From Candidatus Sumerlaeota bacterium (GTDB lineage Bacteria; Sumerlaeota; Sumerlaeia; JAFGJS01), in assembly GCA_016928995.1 (NCBI GenBank), contig JAFGJS010000045.1, forward strand, positions 1-31,058: a stretch of DNA of 31,058 nucleotides, in the 5' to 3' direction. Under the pieces are notes generated by a model, which had not been told where the DNA came from, made no database searches, and saw only the letters and a list, made by a program, of their open reading frames with translations. Shown one piece after another: positions 8,526-16,327 of the stretch (its first letter is position 1; each line of letters begins with the position of its first letter). The position numbers were made by a program, and so were the translations under genes.

Positions 8526-8632
8526 TACTCGTACTCAGCGTAGCGGCACTCGCACTCGTACTCGATTTGATCTCTATCGCACCCGTTTGGAAATCATACT
8601 CGTTCTCGTTCTCGTCCTCGTTCTCGTTCTCG
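8526..8632. repeat. NNCTCG hexamer array in two blocks
   Basis: Units of CTCG plus two variable bases occur at 8526-8537 and 8547-8564 (TACTCG, CACTCG) and again as six unbroken units at 8597-8632 (TACTCG, TTCTCG, TCCTCG). The two blocks have the same orientation and are separated by about 32 bp of unique sequence. Confidence 0.85.
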
Positions 8633-8692
8633 AAAAATGATGATTCTCGCACTGAGATTAAATGTCTGTATTTACATGGTTTATAAAATCGG

Positions 8693-8724
8693 TTCTTTGT
8701 GTCTTCGTGCCTTTGTGGTGAATT
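8693..8724. repeat. Half copy of the dispersed CTTTGTG palindromic element
   Basis: The stretch TTCTTTGTGTCTTCGTGCC followed by TTTGTGGTGAATT nearly matches 24102-24133 and resembles the right arm at 25955-25978. No matching left arm is evident; the sequence before it is the hexamer array. Confidence 0.75.
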
Positions 8725-8789
8725 ATAGAGTTTGCCGTAATTCTCTGACATATCTCAAATGGGAGGGATGCCCTCAACCCCGAGTCTTC

Positions 8790-8836
8790 GCGACCGGGAC
8801 GGTCGCTCCCACATCAGGATGGCCGTTCCCACACTG
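8790..8836. repeat. Perfect hairpin plus two 20-bp tandem units
   Basis: GCGACCG (8790-8796) and CGGTCGC (8800-8806) form a perfect 7-bp stem with a 3-base loop. Overlapping this are two tandem units with a 20-bp period, GGACGGTCGCTCCCACATC from 8797 and GGATGGCCGTTCCCACACT from 8817. This looks like a further dispersed intergenic repeat. Confidence 0.55.
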
Positions 8837-8959
8837 ATTGGCGCATTTTTTTCGCATCAAATGGGATTAAGGTTCATTTTACGGAACTTATATCCGCCGA
8901 AAAAAATCGAAAAAAAATTTCATGATTTTCCCCAAAAATGACTCCTTATATTTAGAGAC

Positions 8960-8988
8960 TTGAAATATACCGGCTGACGGGGCATAAT
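8960..8988 (+). promoter_or_regulatory. Promoter of the beta-helix gene
   Basis: TTGAAA (8960-8965), a 17-base spacer and CATAAT (8983-8988) give 5 of 6 matches at each box. The likely start of transcription is about ten bases before the ATG at 9007, so the leader is very short. Confidence 0.6.
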
Positions 8989-8994
8989 TGCCCC
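8979..8994. promoter_or_regulatory. Palindrome GGGGCATAATTGCCCC over the -10 box
   Basis: Six-base perfect arms GGGGCA and TGCCCC flank TAAT, and the palindrome covers the whole -10 element of the beta-helix promoter. Its position fits a repressor operator; no regulator is identified. Confidence 0.45.
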
Positions 8995-9006
8995 CGATAT
9001 ATCATC

Positions 9007-10410
9007 ATGAGAATCGAGAAAATGGACGCGAGCATCCAACGAAACGCAAAGGCGCTGTTTTTCATCACGTGGGCGGCGCTGATCCTGCTGCTGGCGAACT
9101 TCGCCCAGGCCGCGCAGGAGGTGGAGTTCAACTACAACGGCCGGGTGAAGCACAACGGCACGCCGTTCGACGGCACGGGCTACTTCAAGTTCGCGCTGGT
9201 CAACCAGAACGGCCAAACCACGTTCTGGTCCAACGACGGAACAAGCGCAGCGGGCAGCGAACCGTCGGATTACATCGCGTCGCAAGTCATCGACGGCTTC
9301 TTCAACGTCGCCATCGGCGACACGCTGACCGGCATGGATCCGCTGATCCCGACGGTCTTCAACGAAGACGAACGCATCTATCTCCGCGTCTGGTTTTGCC
9401 ATGAGCTCGGCGGAACCTTCCAGCGCCTCAATCCCGACCGCCGCGTGGTGAATCCCGCGCTGCTCGGGCAGCAATCCTTCGATGAAGACATCACGCTCTA
9501 CGTAGACGCCGTCAACGGCGATGACGCCAACAACGGATTGACGACTGACACGGCCAAGCAGACGATCCAGGCGGCGGTGGATCTATTGCCAGCACGCATC
9601 AACACCAACATCACAATCCGTATCTTTCCCGGAGTCTATCGTGAAACAGTCGTGTTGACGGGCATCGCGGTCTCGCCCTTCAAGTCCCTGCTACTATTGG
9701 GCGACGATGAATGGGAGCCGGCTTCGGCGTCCGATCCCGAGGCGCGGATCACTGGCGCCGATACGGATGTCAGCCCCGTCCCCGTTCGCGACAATTGCAT
9801 TTATATTGAAAATTGCTCAGGCGTGCAAATCCAAGGTATCGCAGTGGATTACGCCAATTTGGACGGACTCTATTGCATGAACTCATCAACGATTATCGTG
9901 ACATACTGTAAGGCGTCCAATTGCATTGCGGAGGGCTTTCAGGCGGTTTTATCTGATATTAATTTCTCCCATTGTTTGAGCACGGAAAACGGACTTGCCG
10001 GTTTCAACTTACTCAATTGCATCACGCAAGGACTCGAGTTTGTGGACGTTACCGCCACATATAACGGGCATAAAGGCTTCGCCTTCCGCGCCACGAATGC
10101 GAACATGAGAGATTGCACGGCAGATAATAATGAGTCTGGCCCTGGAACGACTGATGCTGGCATGTATGTGGATCGAAACTCTTTTATTTGTCTAAAGGGC
10201 GTGTGCAGTTTTTCAAACAATCAAGGATACGGCATCCATTTGACAAGCAATTCCACGATTGCTTTTTCGGACGCCAGCGGAGCCATTAGCAATAATTCTT
10301 TGGCGGGCCTTTACATCGAATATGACGCTTCATCAATCGGAGACTCAAGTTTTACGATCACCGGAAACAGCGGCGGTAATATCAGCTCCAGCACGGGCAA
10401 TCGGTATTAA
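9007..10410 (+). CDS. Secreted right-handed parallel beta-helix protein
   Basis: A 467-residue protein with a signal peptide (hydrophobic ALFFITWAALILLLANFAQA, cleavage predicted near AQA-AQE). Residues about 38-155 form an N-terminal beta domain beginning VEFNYNGRVKHNGTPFDG that I associate with large secreted proteins of PVC-type bacteria. A linker with LYVDAVNGDDANNG leads into a pectate-lyase-like/NosD beta-helix (about 170-460), with the IQAAVDLLPA, IRIFPGVYRETV and repeated N-C-x-G-V/I coil pattern. Such proteins often bind or cleave polysaccharide, but no catalytic residues can be assigned. The start could also be the ATG at 9022. From about 9780 on, the sequence is visibly AT-richer than the first half. 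The gene is monocistronic, with its own promoter and terminator. Confidence 0.78.
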   Translation: MRIEKMDASIQRNAKALFFITWAALILLLANFAQAAQEVEFNYNGRVKHNGTPFDGTGYFKFALVNQNGQTTFWSNDGTSAAGSEPSDYIASQVIDGFFNVAIGDTLTGMDPLIPTVFNEDERIYLRVWFCHELGGTFQRLNPDRRVVNPALLGQQSFDEDITLYVDAVNGDDANNGLTTDTAKQTIQAAVDLLPARINTNITIRIFPGVYRETVVLTGIAVSPFKSLLLLGDDEWEPASASDPEARITGADTDVSPVPVRDNCIYIENCSGVQIQGIAVDYANLDGLYCMNSSTIIVTYCKASNCIAEGFQAVLSDINFSHCLSTENGLAGFNLLNCITQGLEFVDVTATYNGHKGFAFRATNANMRDCTADNNESGPGTTDAGMYVDRNSFICLKGVCSFSNNQGYGIHLTSNSTIAFSDASGAISNNSLAGLYIEYDASSIGDSSFTITGNSGGNISSSTGNRY

Positions 10411-10451
10411 ACGGCTCCTGAACGAGACGCCAATAAAGAAAACATCGATAA

Positions 10452-10491
10452 CAAGCCCTTCGGACGCTCAGTCCGGAGGGCTTGCCGTTTT
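10452..10491 (+). terminator. Intrinsic terminator after the beta-helix gene
   Basis: A 14-bp stem with one G-T wobble (10452-10465 with 10471-10484), loop GCTCA, is followed by CCGTTTTG. It lies 42 bp after the stop codon. The same hairpin could also stop transcripts of the tRNA-Pro gene coming from the other side. Confidence 0.85.
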
Positions 10492-10571
10492 GATTATCGC
10501 CAATATTGGTTTATACGGCCATAAAACGACCGTTGCGCATCTCATATCTTGCTGAAGTTAAGGGAGATAGG

Positions 10572-10648
10572 TGGTCGGGGTGGCCGGACTCGAACCGGCG
10601 ACCTCACGGTCCCGAACCGTGCACGCTAGCCAACTGCGCTACACCCCG
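10572..10648 (-). tRNA. tRNA-Pro(CGG)
   Basis: The reverse complement folds as a 77-nt tRNA. The acceptor is CGGGGTG paired with CACCCCG, the discriminator is A and CCA is encoded. The anticodon stem CACGG/CCGTG carries loop TTCGGGA with anticodon CGG, and the T-loop is GGTTCGAGTCC. It decodes CCG. Confidence 0.96.
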
Positions 10649-10719
10649 ACATGTACGGAGGAAAACGGCGCATCCGCGTTTTTCGACCGCATACGCCTTT
10701 CCTGAATCAAAGGAAGGGA

Positions 10720-10748
10720 ACTCTAGGAGCGGCGACGGCCCCTGTCAA
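10720..10748 (-). promoter_or_regulatory. Promoter of tRNA-Pro
   Basis: On the minus strand, TTGACA (10743-10748), a 17-base spacer and TAGAGT (10720-10725, 4 of 6). The -10 is about 70 bases upstream of the mature tRNA 5' end. It lies just past the stop codon of the response-regulator gene, so the tRNA has its own promoter. Confidence 0.6.
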
Positions 10749-10788
10749 ATGATTTTTCGCCTTGCCGCAGCCCGCAAAGGCAACGTGC

Positions 10789-12231
10789 TTAATCCTTGAA
10801 GTCGCGAACGTTAATCCCCAGCTTCTCCATCCGCTCATAAAAATTGCGCCGGCTGATGCCCGCCTTCTCCGCCGCCTTGCTCACAACCCCGTTGCATTGA
10901 TCGAGCACGCGTTCGAGATACTTCCGGTCGAACTCCTCGACCGCGTCGCGATAAGGCTGGCGCTGCGAAATGCGGATATACTCTTCATCCCCCGGAACGG
11001 GGGTCAGGTTGTCCACAATCGCCGCGGCGTTGCGGATCTCCGCCGGGATCTGCTCCAGACGAATCACGTTCCCCTCCAGCAGCACGATCATCCGCTCAAT
11101 AATGTTATGCAGCTCGCGGATGTTCCCCGGCCAGGTGTATGCGCGCAAAGTCTGCATCGCCTCGGGCGCGATCGCCACGCCCGATTGACGCACGCGCTCC
11201 CCGATGCGCTGGGCGAAATGCTCCGCCAGCAGCACCACGTCCCGCGAGCGCTTGCGCAACGGCTCCAGCTGGATCGTCAGCACGTTCAGCCGGTAATACA
11301 AATCCTCGCGGAACGCCCCCTTCTCGATCTGCTTCTCCAGGCTCCGGTTCGTGGCCGCGATCAGGCGGATGTCCACCGGAATCGGCTCCAGTCCGCCCAC
11401 GCGCTGAATCTCCCGCTCCTGCAAAGCGCGCAACAGCTTTGGTTGAAGCTCCACGGGCAGCTCGCCGATTTCATCCAGAAACAACGTCCCGCCCGAAGCC
11501 AGCTCCATCAATCCGATCTTGCGCCCGCTGGCCCCGGTGAACGCGCCTTTTTCATGCCCGAAGAGCTCGCTCTCGATCAACTGCGCCGGAATCGAGGCGC
11601 AATTGATCGGCACAAAACGCGCCTCGGCGCGAGGGCTGGCCAGGCAGATCGCGCGCGCCACCAGCTCCTTGCCCGTCCCACTCTCGCCCGTGATCAACAC
11701 AGGGCTGTTCGTCGGGGCGATCTTGGCGATCATCTCCCGAACCTTCAGCATCGAAGGGCTCTCCCCGATCAGCTCGGTGTCGGCGGGGCCCGCGGCGAAG
11801 CGCTCGGCTAGCGCCTGGTTCTCCTCAAGCAGCGCCAAATCGCGCATGCCCTTGTCGATGCGGATCAGCAGATCATCATGCTGGAACGGCTTCTGGATGT
11901 AATCGCTGGCGCCCGCGCGCATCGCCTGCACCGCGCTCTCGATCGTCCCATGCGCCGTCAGCATGATCACGGGAATGCCGGGATAGCGCTCGGTGATTTT
12001 GCCCAGCAATTCAGCGCCGCTGAGCCGCGGCATCTTGATATCGGAAAGCACCATGTCCGGCGGATCGACCAGAATTTCACGCAGCGCGACCTCGGAATCG
12101 GTGTAAGGGCGAACCTTATAACCGGTGTTCTCCAAAATTCGCGCGAGGATCCGCGTCATATTCGGCTCATCATCCACAACGGCGATCGTACGGTTTTTGT
12201 CGGCGGATTTGGCGGTTTTGGCGATGATCAT
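10789..12231 (-). CDS. Sigma-54-dependent response regulator (NtrC/AtoC family)
   Basis: A 480-residue protein with the full three-part layout. The receiver domain (about 14-130) has the acidic pair Asp20-Asp21, phospho-acceptor Asp64 in VLSDIKMP, and KPF near 118. The AAA+ central domain (about 150-390) has Walker A GESGTGKE, the sigma-54 contact loop GAFTGA and Walker B GTLFLDEIGE. A Fis-type helix-turn-helix (about 445-475, AAEKAGISRRNFYERMEKLG) ends the protein. Phosphorylation should drive oligomerisation and ATP-dependent opening of sigma-54 promoters. No histidine kinase is visible. The upstream neighbour on the same strand is a Ser/Thr kinase, separated by 132 bp that includes a terminator, so the two are probably separate transcripts. 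The target genes are unknown. Confidence 0.93.
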   Translation of the reverse strand: MIIAKTAKSADKNRTIAVVDDEPNMTRILARILENTGYKVRPYTDSEVALREILVDPPDMVLSDIKMPRLSGAELLGKITERYPGIPVIMLTAHGTIESAVQAMRAGASDYIQKPFQHDDLLIRIDKGMRDLALLEENQALAERFAAGPADTELIGESPSMLKVREMIAKIAPTNSPVLITGESGTGKELVARAICLASPRAEARFVPINCASIPAQLIESELFGHEKGAFTGASGRKIGLMELASGGTLFLDEIGELPVELQPKLLRALQEREIQRVGGLEPIPVDIRLIAATNRSLEKQIEKGAFREDLYYRLNVLTIQLEPLRKRSRDVVLLAEHFAQRIGERVRQSGVAIAPEAMQTLRAYTWPGNIRELHNIIERMIVLLEGNVIRLEQIPAEIRNAAAIVDNLTPVPGDEEYIRISQRQPYRDAVEEFDRKYLERVLDQCNGVVSKAAEKAGISRRNFYERMEKLGINVRDFKD

Positions 12232-12321
12232 CGGCTGCTCTTGTTTCGATTCTCAGTTGCGCTTTCATCGAAACGCATCGGACGCAAATGCGAACTCTGG
12301 CATGGGCAAAGACAAGGGGCG

Positions 12322-12350
12322 AAAAAAATTGCGCGCCGTCCGGCGACGGC
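12322..12350 (-). terminator. Intrinsic terminator after the Ser/Thr kinase gene
   Basis: On the minus strand GCCGTC and GACGGC (12335-12340 and 12345-12350) form a 6-bp GC stem with a 4-base loop, followed within six bases by a run of seven T. It directly follows the kinase stop codon and precedes the response-regulator gene. Confidence 0.6.
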
Positions 12351-12363
12351 CGCAGCCTGCGCG

Positions 12364-14211
12364 TCACTTCTTTCCGTCGATCTCTTCATCAATCTGCCGC
12401 TCCAGCGAAAGCAGATTATTATACTCATTGTGAAAATTGGGATCGTCCTTGGGGAAATTCTGCTTGGCGCTTTGCACTAATTCACGGGCGCGCCCGATAT
12501 TCCATCGATCCTGCGAATAGATGAACGTCGCGTATTCCATCGCCGCAGGCCAAATCTCCGGATACTCGCAGGCTGCTTCATACTTCCGCGTGATCGTGGC
12601 CTTCAGCCCCGCGCTGCGCAGCTCATTGAACGCCTCGATCGCCGCCTGAATCGCCAGCAGCTTCTTATGCCGCGGAAACTCCTTCAGCAATTCATCCAGC
12701 TCTTTTTGCGCCGACCGATGCTGATTCTTGCCCATTTTCTTGATGATCCGATCCACCTGAATCAGCTGCGATTTATTCAGCCGTTCCTCTTCGCCGCCAT
12801 CGCCCTTGTCCGGCGGAGTGATGTTGATGTCCACGGTCTCTCCGGAATCACCCTTCCCCTCGCCCCCATCCTTCCCCTTCCCGGATGAAGCCAAGTCCGC
12901 ATCCGTCTCCGTATCGGACTTGCCGCTCTCCTCGTCCGCCTTATCTTCCTCGATGATGTAGCTCAGAAACGGATACTTTTCGATGTAAGGAGCGGCGTAG
13001 GAAGCGAGGCTTTTTTGCTGCACAAACCGGACATAGCCGATCAGCCCAGCCGTGGCCACCAAGCCGCCCGTGATGACCAACAGCAGCAGCGTGCCGAAAA
13101 TCGCCCCCCAGCGAATTCTCCTTCTCGCCTTGCGCGGCTTGATCTTCTTGCGTTTGGACTTCTCAGCGGCCGGGGGAGCCGCCGGCGCTTGCGGTTGCGC
13201 CTGCGGCAGTTGAGGCGGCGTCTGGCTCATATTCGTCGCCGGCGCCGCATGCGCCGTCGAAGTATCCACCGCCATCGTGCCGCCCGGAGGGACGTCCTCC
13301 GGCGCGCTCTTCCGTGAGATCGCCAGCCGCGTCGCCCCCGGAAGCGGCTTCTCTCCGTTCATCATCCGCTTATAATAACTCTCAAACTCGTTCGCCTTCA
13401 GATATCCCTCCAGCCGTTGCGCCAGCGCGTCGCAATTCGCAAAGCGCTCAGCCGGACTCTTCATCAGCGTCTTGAGGATGATCTCCTCAAGTTTCGGATC
13501 CAGATCTGGATAATACGTCGATGGGCGCGGAGGATCATTCTGAATATGCTGGATCGCAATCTGGATCGGACTATCCCCGTCAAACGGCAGATACCCCGTC
13601 AGCATGCCATACATCACGACGCCGAGGCTGTACTGATCCGAGCAGCCGTCCACCTCCCGGCCCGCGGCCTGCTCCGGAGACATATACTTCGGCGTCCCCA
13701 TGCTCACGCCCGTCTGCGTCTTCTGCGTCGAACCGGCGAAGCGGGCGATGCCGAAGTCCATCACCTTGGGCTGATCATTCGGCGGCAGCAACATGATATT
13801 ATCAGGCTTGATGTCCCGATGCACGATCCCCATGTTGTGCGCATAGTGCAACGCGCGCGAAACCTGCGAGGCGATCTGCAGCGCCGGCGCCGCTTCAAGA
13901 CGCCCCCCGCGCGCCAGTCGCTTCTGCAGTGTGTCGCCCTCCAGGAACTCCATGATGATATAGAAAGTCTCGTCGCTCTCTTCAATGTCGAAAACGCGGA
14001 TGATATTCGGATGGTTGAGTTTGGCGATGACGATCGCCTCCTGGCGGAAACGATGCACAAACTCGTCATTGTCCGCCAGCTGCCGGGATAGCATTTTGAT
14101 CGCCACAGGCCGGTCGAGCGATTTCTGCACGCCCTTATACACCACGCCCATGCCGCCGCGGCCTAGCTCTTCGCGGATCTCATATTTTCCCTGGCCGATG
14201 CTTGATGCCAT
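12364..14211 (-). CDS. Transmembrane Ser/Thr protein kinase (PknB-like catalytic domain)
   Basis: A 615-residue protein. The Hanks-type kinase domain (about 10-270) has the glycine loop GRGGMG, Lys39 in VAIKML, HRDIKPDN with catalytic Asp133, DFGIARF and the SPEQA activation segment. A Pro/Gln/Ala-rich linker, a basic patch (KRKKIKPRKARRRIR) and one membrane helix (about 395-420) follow. The outer part has an acidic Gly/Ser/Asp-rich stretch and a C-terminal helical region of about 120 residues that may be TPR-like. There are no PASTA repeats. The ATG at 14211 is chosen because it begins just before the kinase fold and has AGGA upstream; a GTG at 14274 would add 21 unconserved residues. It is divergent from the polysaccharide operon, making a regulatory link possible but unproven. 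Confidence 0.9.
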   Translation of the reverse strand: MASSIGQGKYEIREELGRGGMGVVYKGVQKSLDRPVAIKMLSRQLADNDEFVHRFRQEAIVIAKLNHPNIIRVFDIEESDETFYIIMEFLEGDTLQKRLARGGRLEAAPALQIASQVSRALHYAHNMGIVHRDIKPDNIMLLPPNDQPKVMDFGIARFAGSTQKTQTGVSMGTPKYMSPEQAAGREVDGCSDQYSLGVVMYGMLTGYLPFDGDSPIQIAIQHIQNDPPRPSTYYPDLDPKLEEIILKTLMKSPAERFANCDALAQRLEGYLKANEFESYYKRMMNGEKPLPGATRLAISRKSAPEDVPPGGTMAVDTSTAHAAPATNMSQTPPQLPQAQPQAPAAPPAAEKSKRKKIKPRKARRRIRWGAIFGTLLLLVITGGLVATAGLIGYVRFVQQKSLASYAAPYIEKYPFLSYIIEEDKADEESGKSDTETDADLASSGKGKDGGEGKGDSGETVDINITPPDKGDGGEEERLNKSQLIQVDRIIKKMGKNQHRSAQKELDELLKEFPRHKKLLAIQAAIEAFNELRSAGLKATITRKYEAACEYPEIWPAAMEYATFIYSQDRWNIGRARELVQSAKQNFPKDDPNFHNEYNNLLSLERQIDEEIDGKK

Positions 14212-14572
14212 GCTCGGTATAATCCTGATCTTGACGGCCGCGGAAGCGGAATCACCCCAGCGCCGCTCCGCCACAGCTCAAATGCAACGTAAGTCTACCG
14301 TAAACTTTGCGGGAGCCGTCCCGGAAAGTCAAAATATTTGTGACTCGAACAACTGATATATTCTAGCTTGCATCCACGAATCACGCAACCGTAATCTCTC
14401 CTCGCCGCCAAGGCCCTGACGCCGCGCTCAAAAACAGCGGCCGAGTCAGTTGTGCTATTTTGCTTGACAACTCACGCATTCGGCCAAGAGTCAAAGACTA
14501 TGATCGTCAAGCGCCGCAATGCTCAAAACGGCTCGCGGCGATTTCGACTCCACCCATTCTCAGGAGCAGCTC
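14212..14572. other. Divergent intergenic region between the kinase and polysaccharide operon
   Basis: This 361-bp gap must hold the promoters for both directions. A perfect TTGACA lies at 14464-14469, but no -10-like box stands at 16-18 bases; TATGAT at 14499-14504 is too far. The best hairpin is a 5-bp GCCGC/GCGGC stem near 14421. I see no gene, no repeat of the families found elsewhere in the window and no clear JUMPStart-type sequence. Confidence 0.5.
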
Positions 14573-16306
14573 ATGAATGAAGTGACGATTTTGCGCATTC
14601 TCTATAAAAATAAACTCCGGATCGCCGCCACTGCTTTGCTGATTGGAATCATCACAGCCGGGCTCAGCCTGCTCCTGCCGGACATCTACGGAGCCACATC
14701 CGCATTGATGATCAGCGAGCCGCAGGTTCCCATCACCGGCGAATTCCCGCCGATGACCGTGGAGTCGCTCCAGAATCTCGCAAAATCCACGCGCGTCAAA
14801 GCCGAGCTGTTCAAGGAGATCAAAGCATCCGGAGCACTGCCGCCGCAAACAGCCTTTCGCGACTTCGATCAAATGCTCTCCGTCTCCGCCGAGCGCCAGC
14901 TCGGACGCACGCCCTCTTACATCCCGATAGTCCTGCTCTCCGTTTCCTCCAAAGACCCGGACCTTTGCGCCGCCGTCGCGAATAAATGGTCGGACATCGT
15001 GCTTTCCCACGCCAGTTCGATCTACACCAGCGGCGTGGACGACCTGAATAGCTTTATCGGCAAAATCTACAAGCAAGCTAATGACTCGCTCCTCAAAACC
15101 GAAAGCGACCTCACATCGAAATCGTTGGAAGTCAACCTGGCCGTGAGCGAATCAAAACTCGAAGAATATAAAACGATCCATACAAGAATCTACGCCGAAC
15201 GCCTGGCCCTCAACGAAGAAGTGAACCTGAAACAGAACGTCATCCAGGAATTAAAACAACAAATCGAAGGCATGGAAATCAACGGCTCATGGGCCGGCGA
15301 AGCCTTCAACCAGGAGCTCCGGCAAAACCCCGGCATCACGCCGTCCGCCCTGACGACTGAGACGCTGCGCATCTTCCAGACCGTCCGCCAGATCCTCATC
15401 AATGAAGACAAACTCGCCGACTTCGAGGAACAAAGCGAATTGCAATTCATGCGTATGGAACTGAAAAACAAAGAATCCCAACTCGCCCATATCGCCGAGG
15501 AAATCGTTCAGACCAGAAACAAACTCGCCAAGGCAGTCACGCAATACGACACCATGCGGACCGAGCTCGATAAAATCGATCCCGTCATCACGCTCGAAAA
15601 AGCGATCACCGACGACGCCATCTGGGCAGCCCAGCTTCAAGAAAAAGCCCTTCCCACCGGAATCCTGAAATCGCAGGAAGTCAACAGCGTGTATCAAGAC
15701 CTGCAAAAACAAGTCGTGCTGATCGCCTCGGACATCAAGGGCCTGCAAGGACAGGTGGACTACTTCACCTCCCAGACATCCATTCTCAAGGACGATATTG
15801 GCAAACTCTCCCGCTCAATCATGCAAAAAGACGCCGAACGCAAAACGCTGCTTTCCAGCATCACGAAAGACCGCGAACTGCTGCAATTCCTCGAAACAGA
15901 ATACAACAAACGCCGGCAGCAGTTGGAAACGCTGGAATCCGAATATCTCCTCGCCCGGGCGCAAAGCCGCTCCAAAGAACAAGACCTGAATGAGCTGGAA
16001 ACCGAAATTCAGAAGCTGGAGCGCCACATCTTCTACTCAAAAAACACACTTGATGCCTTGCAGCGCGACGTCGAAAACCTGACGCAAGTCCGCGCAACGC
16101 TGGCCAGCAAAGCCGAAGAAGTCTCGCTCCTGCATACAGCAAGCCAAAACCTGTCGCGCAGCGGCGTCGTTCCACTGTTCGGCGCGGAACGCAACGACGG
16201 CAAAATCAAGCCCAGCCGCAGCAAAATCACGCTCGGCGCCATGGCCGCGGCGCTGCTCCTCACATGCATCGTGCTGATCATGAACGCCATCGTGCGTGAA
16301 AACTAA
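14573..16306 (+). CDS. Wzz-like polysaccharide co-polymerase / chain-length determinant
   Basis: A 577-residue protein with a short cytoplasmic start, a first membrane helix (about 16-37), a Wzz-type domain (SALMISEPQVPITG and onward), very long coiled coils (about 170-520, heptad-rich in Glu, Lys, Gln and Leu) and a second membrane helix at the C-terminus (about 552-572). This is the polysaccharide co-polymerase layout, which sets chain length or couples polymerase to export. No BY-kinase/CpsD domain is fused. The ATG at 14573 is chosen for the GGAG just upstream; the earlier ATG at 14519 adds 18 residues of no evident role. It is the first gene of a five-gene same-strand cluster and is followed after 21 bp by the flippase. 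Confidence 0.85.
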   Translation: MNEVTILRILYKNKLRIAATALLIGIITAGLSLLLPDIYGATSALMISEPQVPITGEFPPMTVESLQNLAKSTRVKAELFKEIKASGALPPQTAFRDFDQMLSVSAERQLGRTPSYIPIVLLSVSSKDPDLCAAVANKWSDIVLSHASSIYTSGVDDLNSFIGKIYKQANDSLLKTESDLTSKSLEVNLAVSESKLEEYKTIHTRIYAERLALNEEVNLKQNVIQELKQQIEGMEINGSWAGEAFNQELRQNPGITPSALTTETLRIFQTVRQILINEDKLADFEEQSELQFMRMELKNKESQLAHIAEEIVQTRNKLAKAVTQYDTMRTELDKIDPVITLEKAITDDAIWAAQLQEKALPTGILKSQEVNSVYQDLQKQVVLIASDIKGLQGQVDYFTSQTSILKDDIGKLSRSIMQKDAERKTLLSSITKDRELLQFLETEYNKRRQQLETLESEYLLARAQSRSKEQDLNELETEIQKLERHIFYSKNTLDALQRDVENLTQVRATLASKAEEVSLLHTASQNLSRSGVVPLFGAERNDGKIKPSRSKITLGAMAAALLLTCIVLIMNAIVREN

Positions 16307-16327
16307 ACCATCACGCGAAAACGCGCC

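Larger units (their letters stand above)
8493..9006. other. Gene-free interval made of repeats, then a promoter
   Basis: This 514-bp gap holds, in order, a hexamer array, a half copy of the CTTTGTG palindrome, a perfect hairpin, two 20-bp tandem units and the promoter of the beta-helix gene. The frames that cross the hexamer array encode runs such as alternating Glu-Asn and are not genes. The stretch 8860-8940 is A-rich and shows nothing else I can name. Confidence 0.7.

Noticed and set aside
8518-8751. Minus-strand 77-residue frame with Glu-Asn repeats
   Set aside because: It is the translation of the NNCTCG hexamer array, with no ribosome site or conserved part.
10762-11811. Long plus-strand frame antisense to the response regulator
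   Set aside because: The opposite strand carries a complete, motif-perfect NtrC-type protein; the frame is His/Arg/Leu-rich noise typical of high-GC antisense.
14440-14470. Possible sigma-54 promoter before the polysaccharide operon
   Set aside because: TGTGCTATTTTGCTT resembles the -24/-12 spacing but lacks the required GG doublet.
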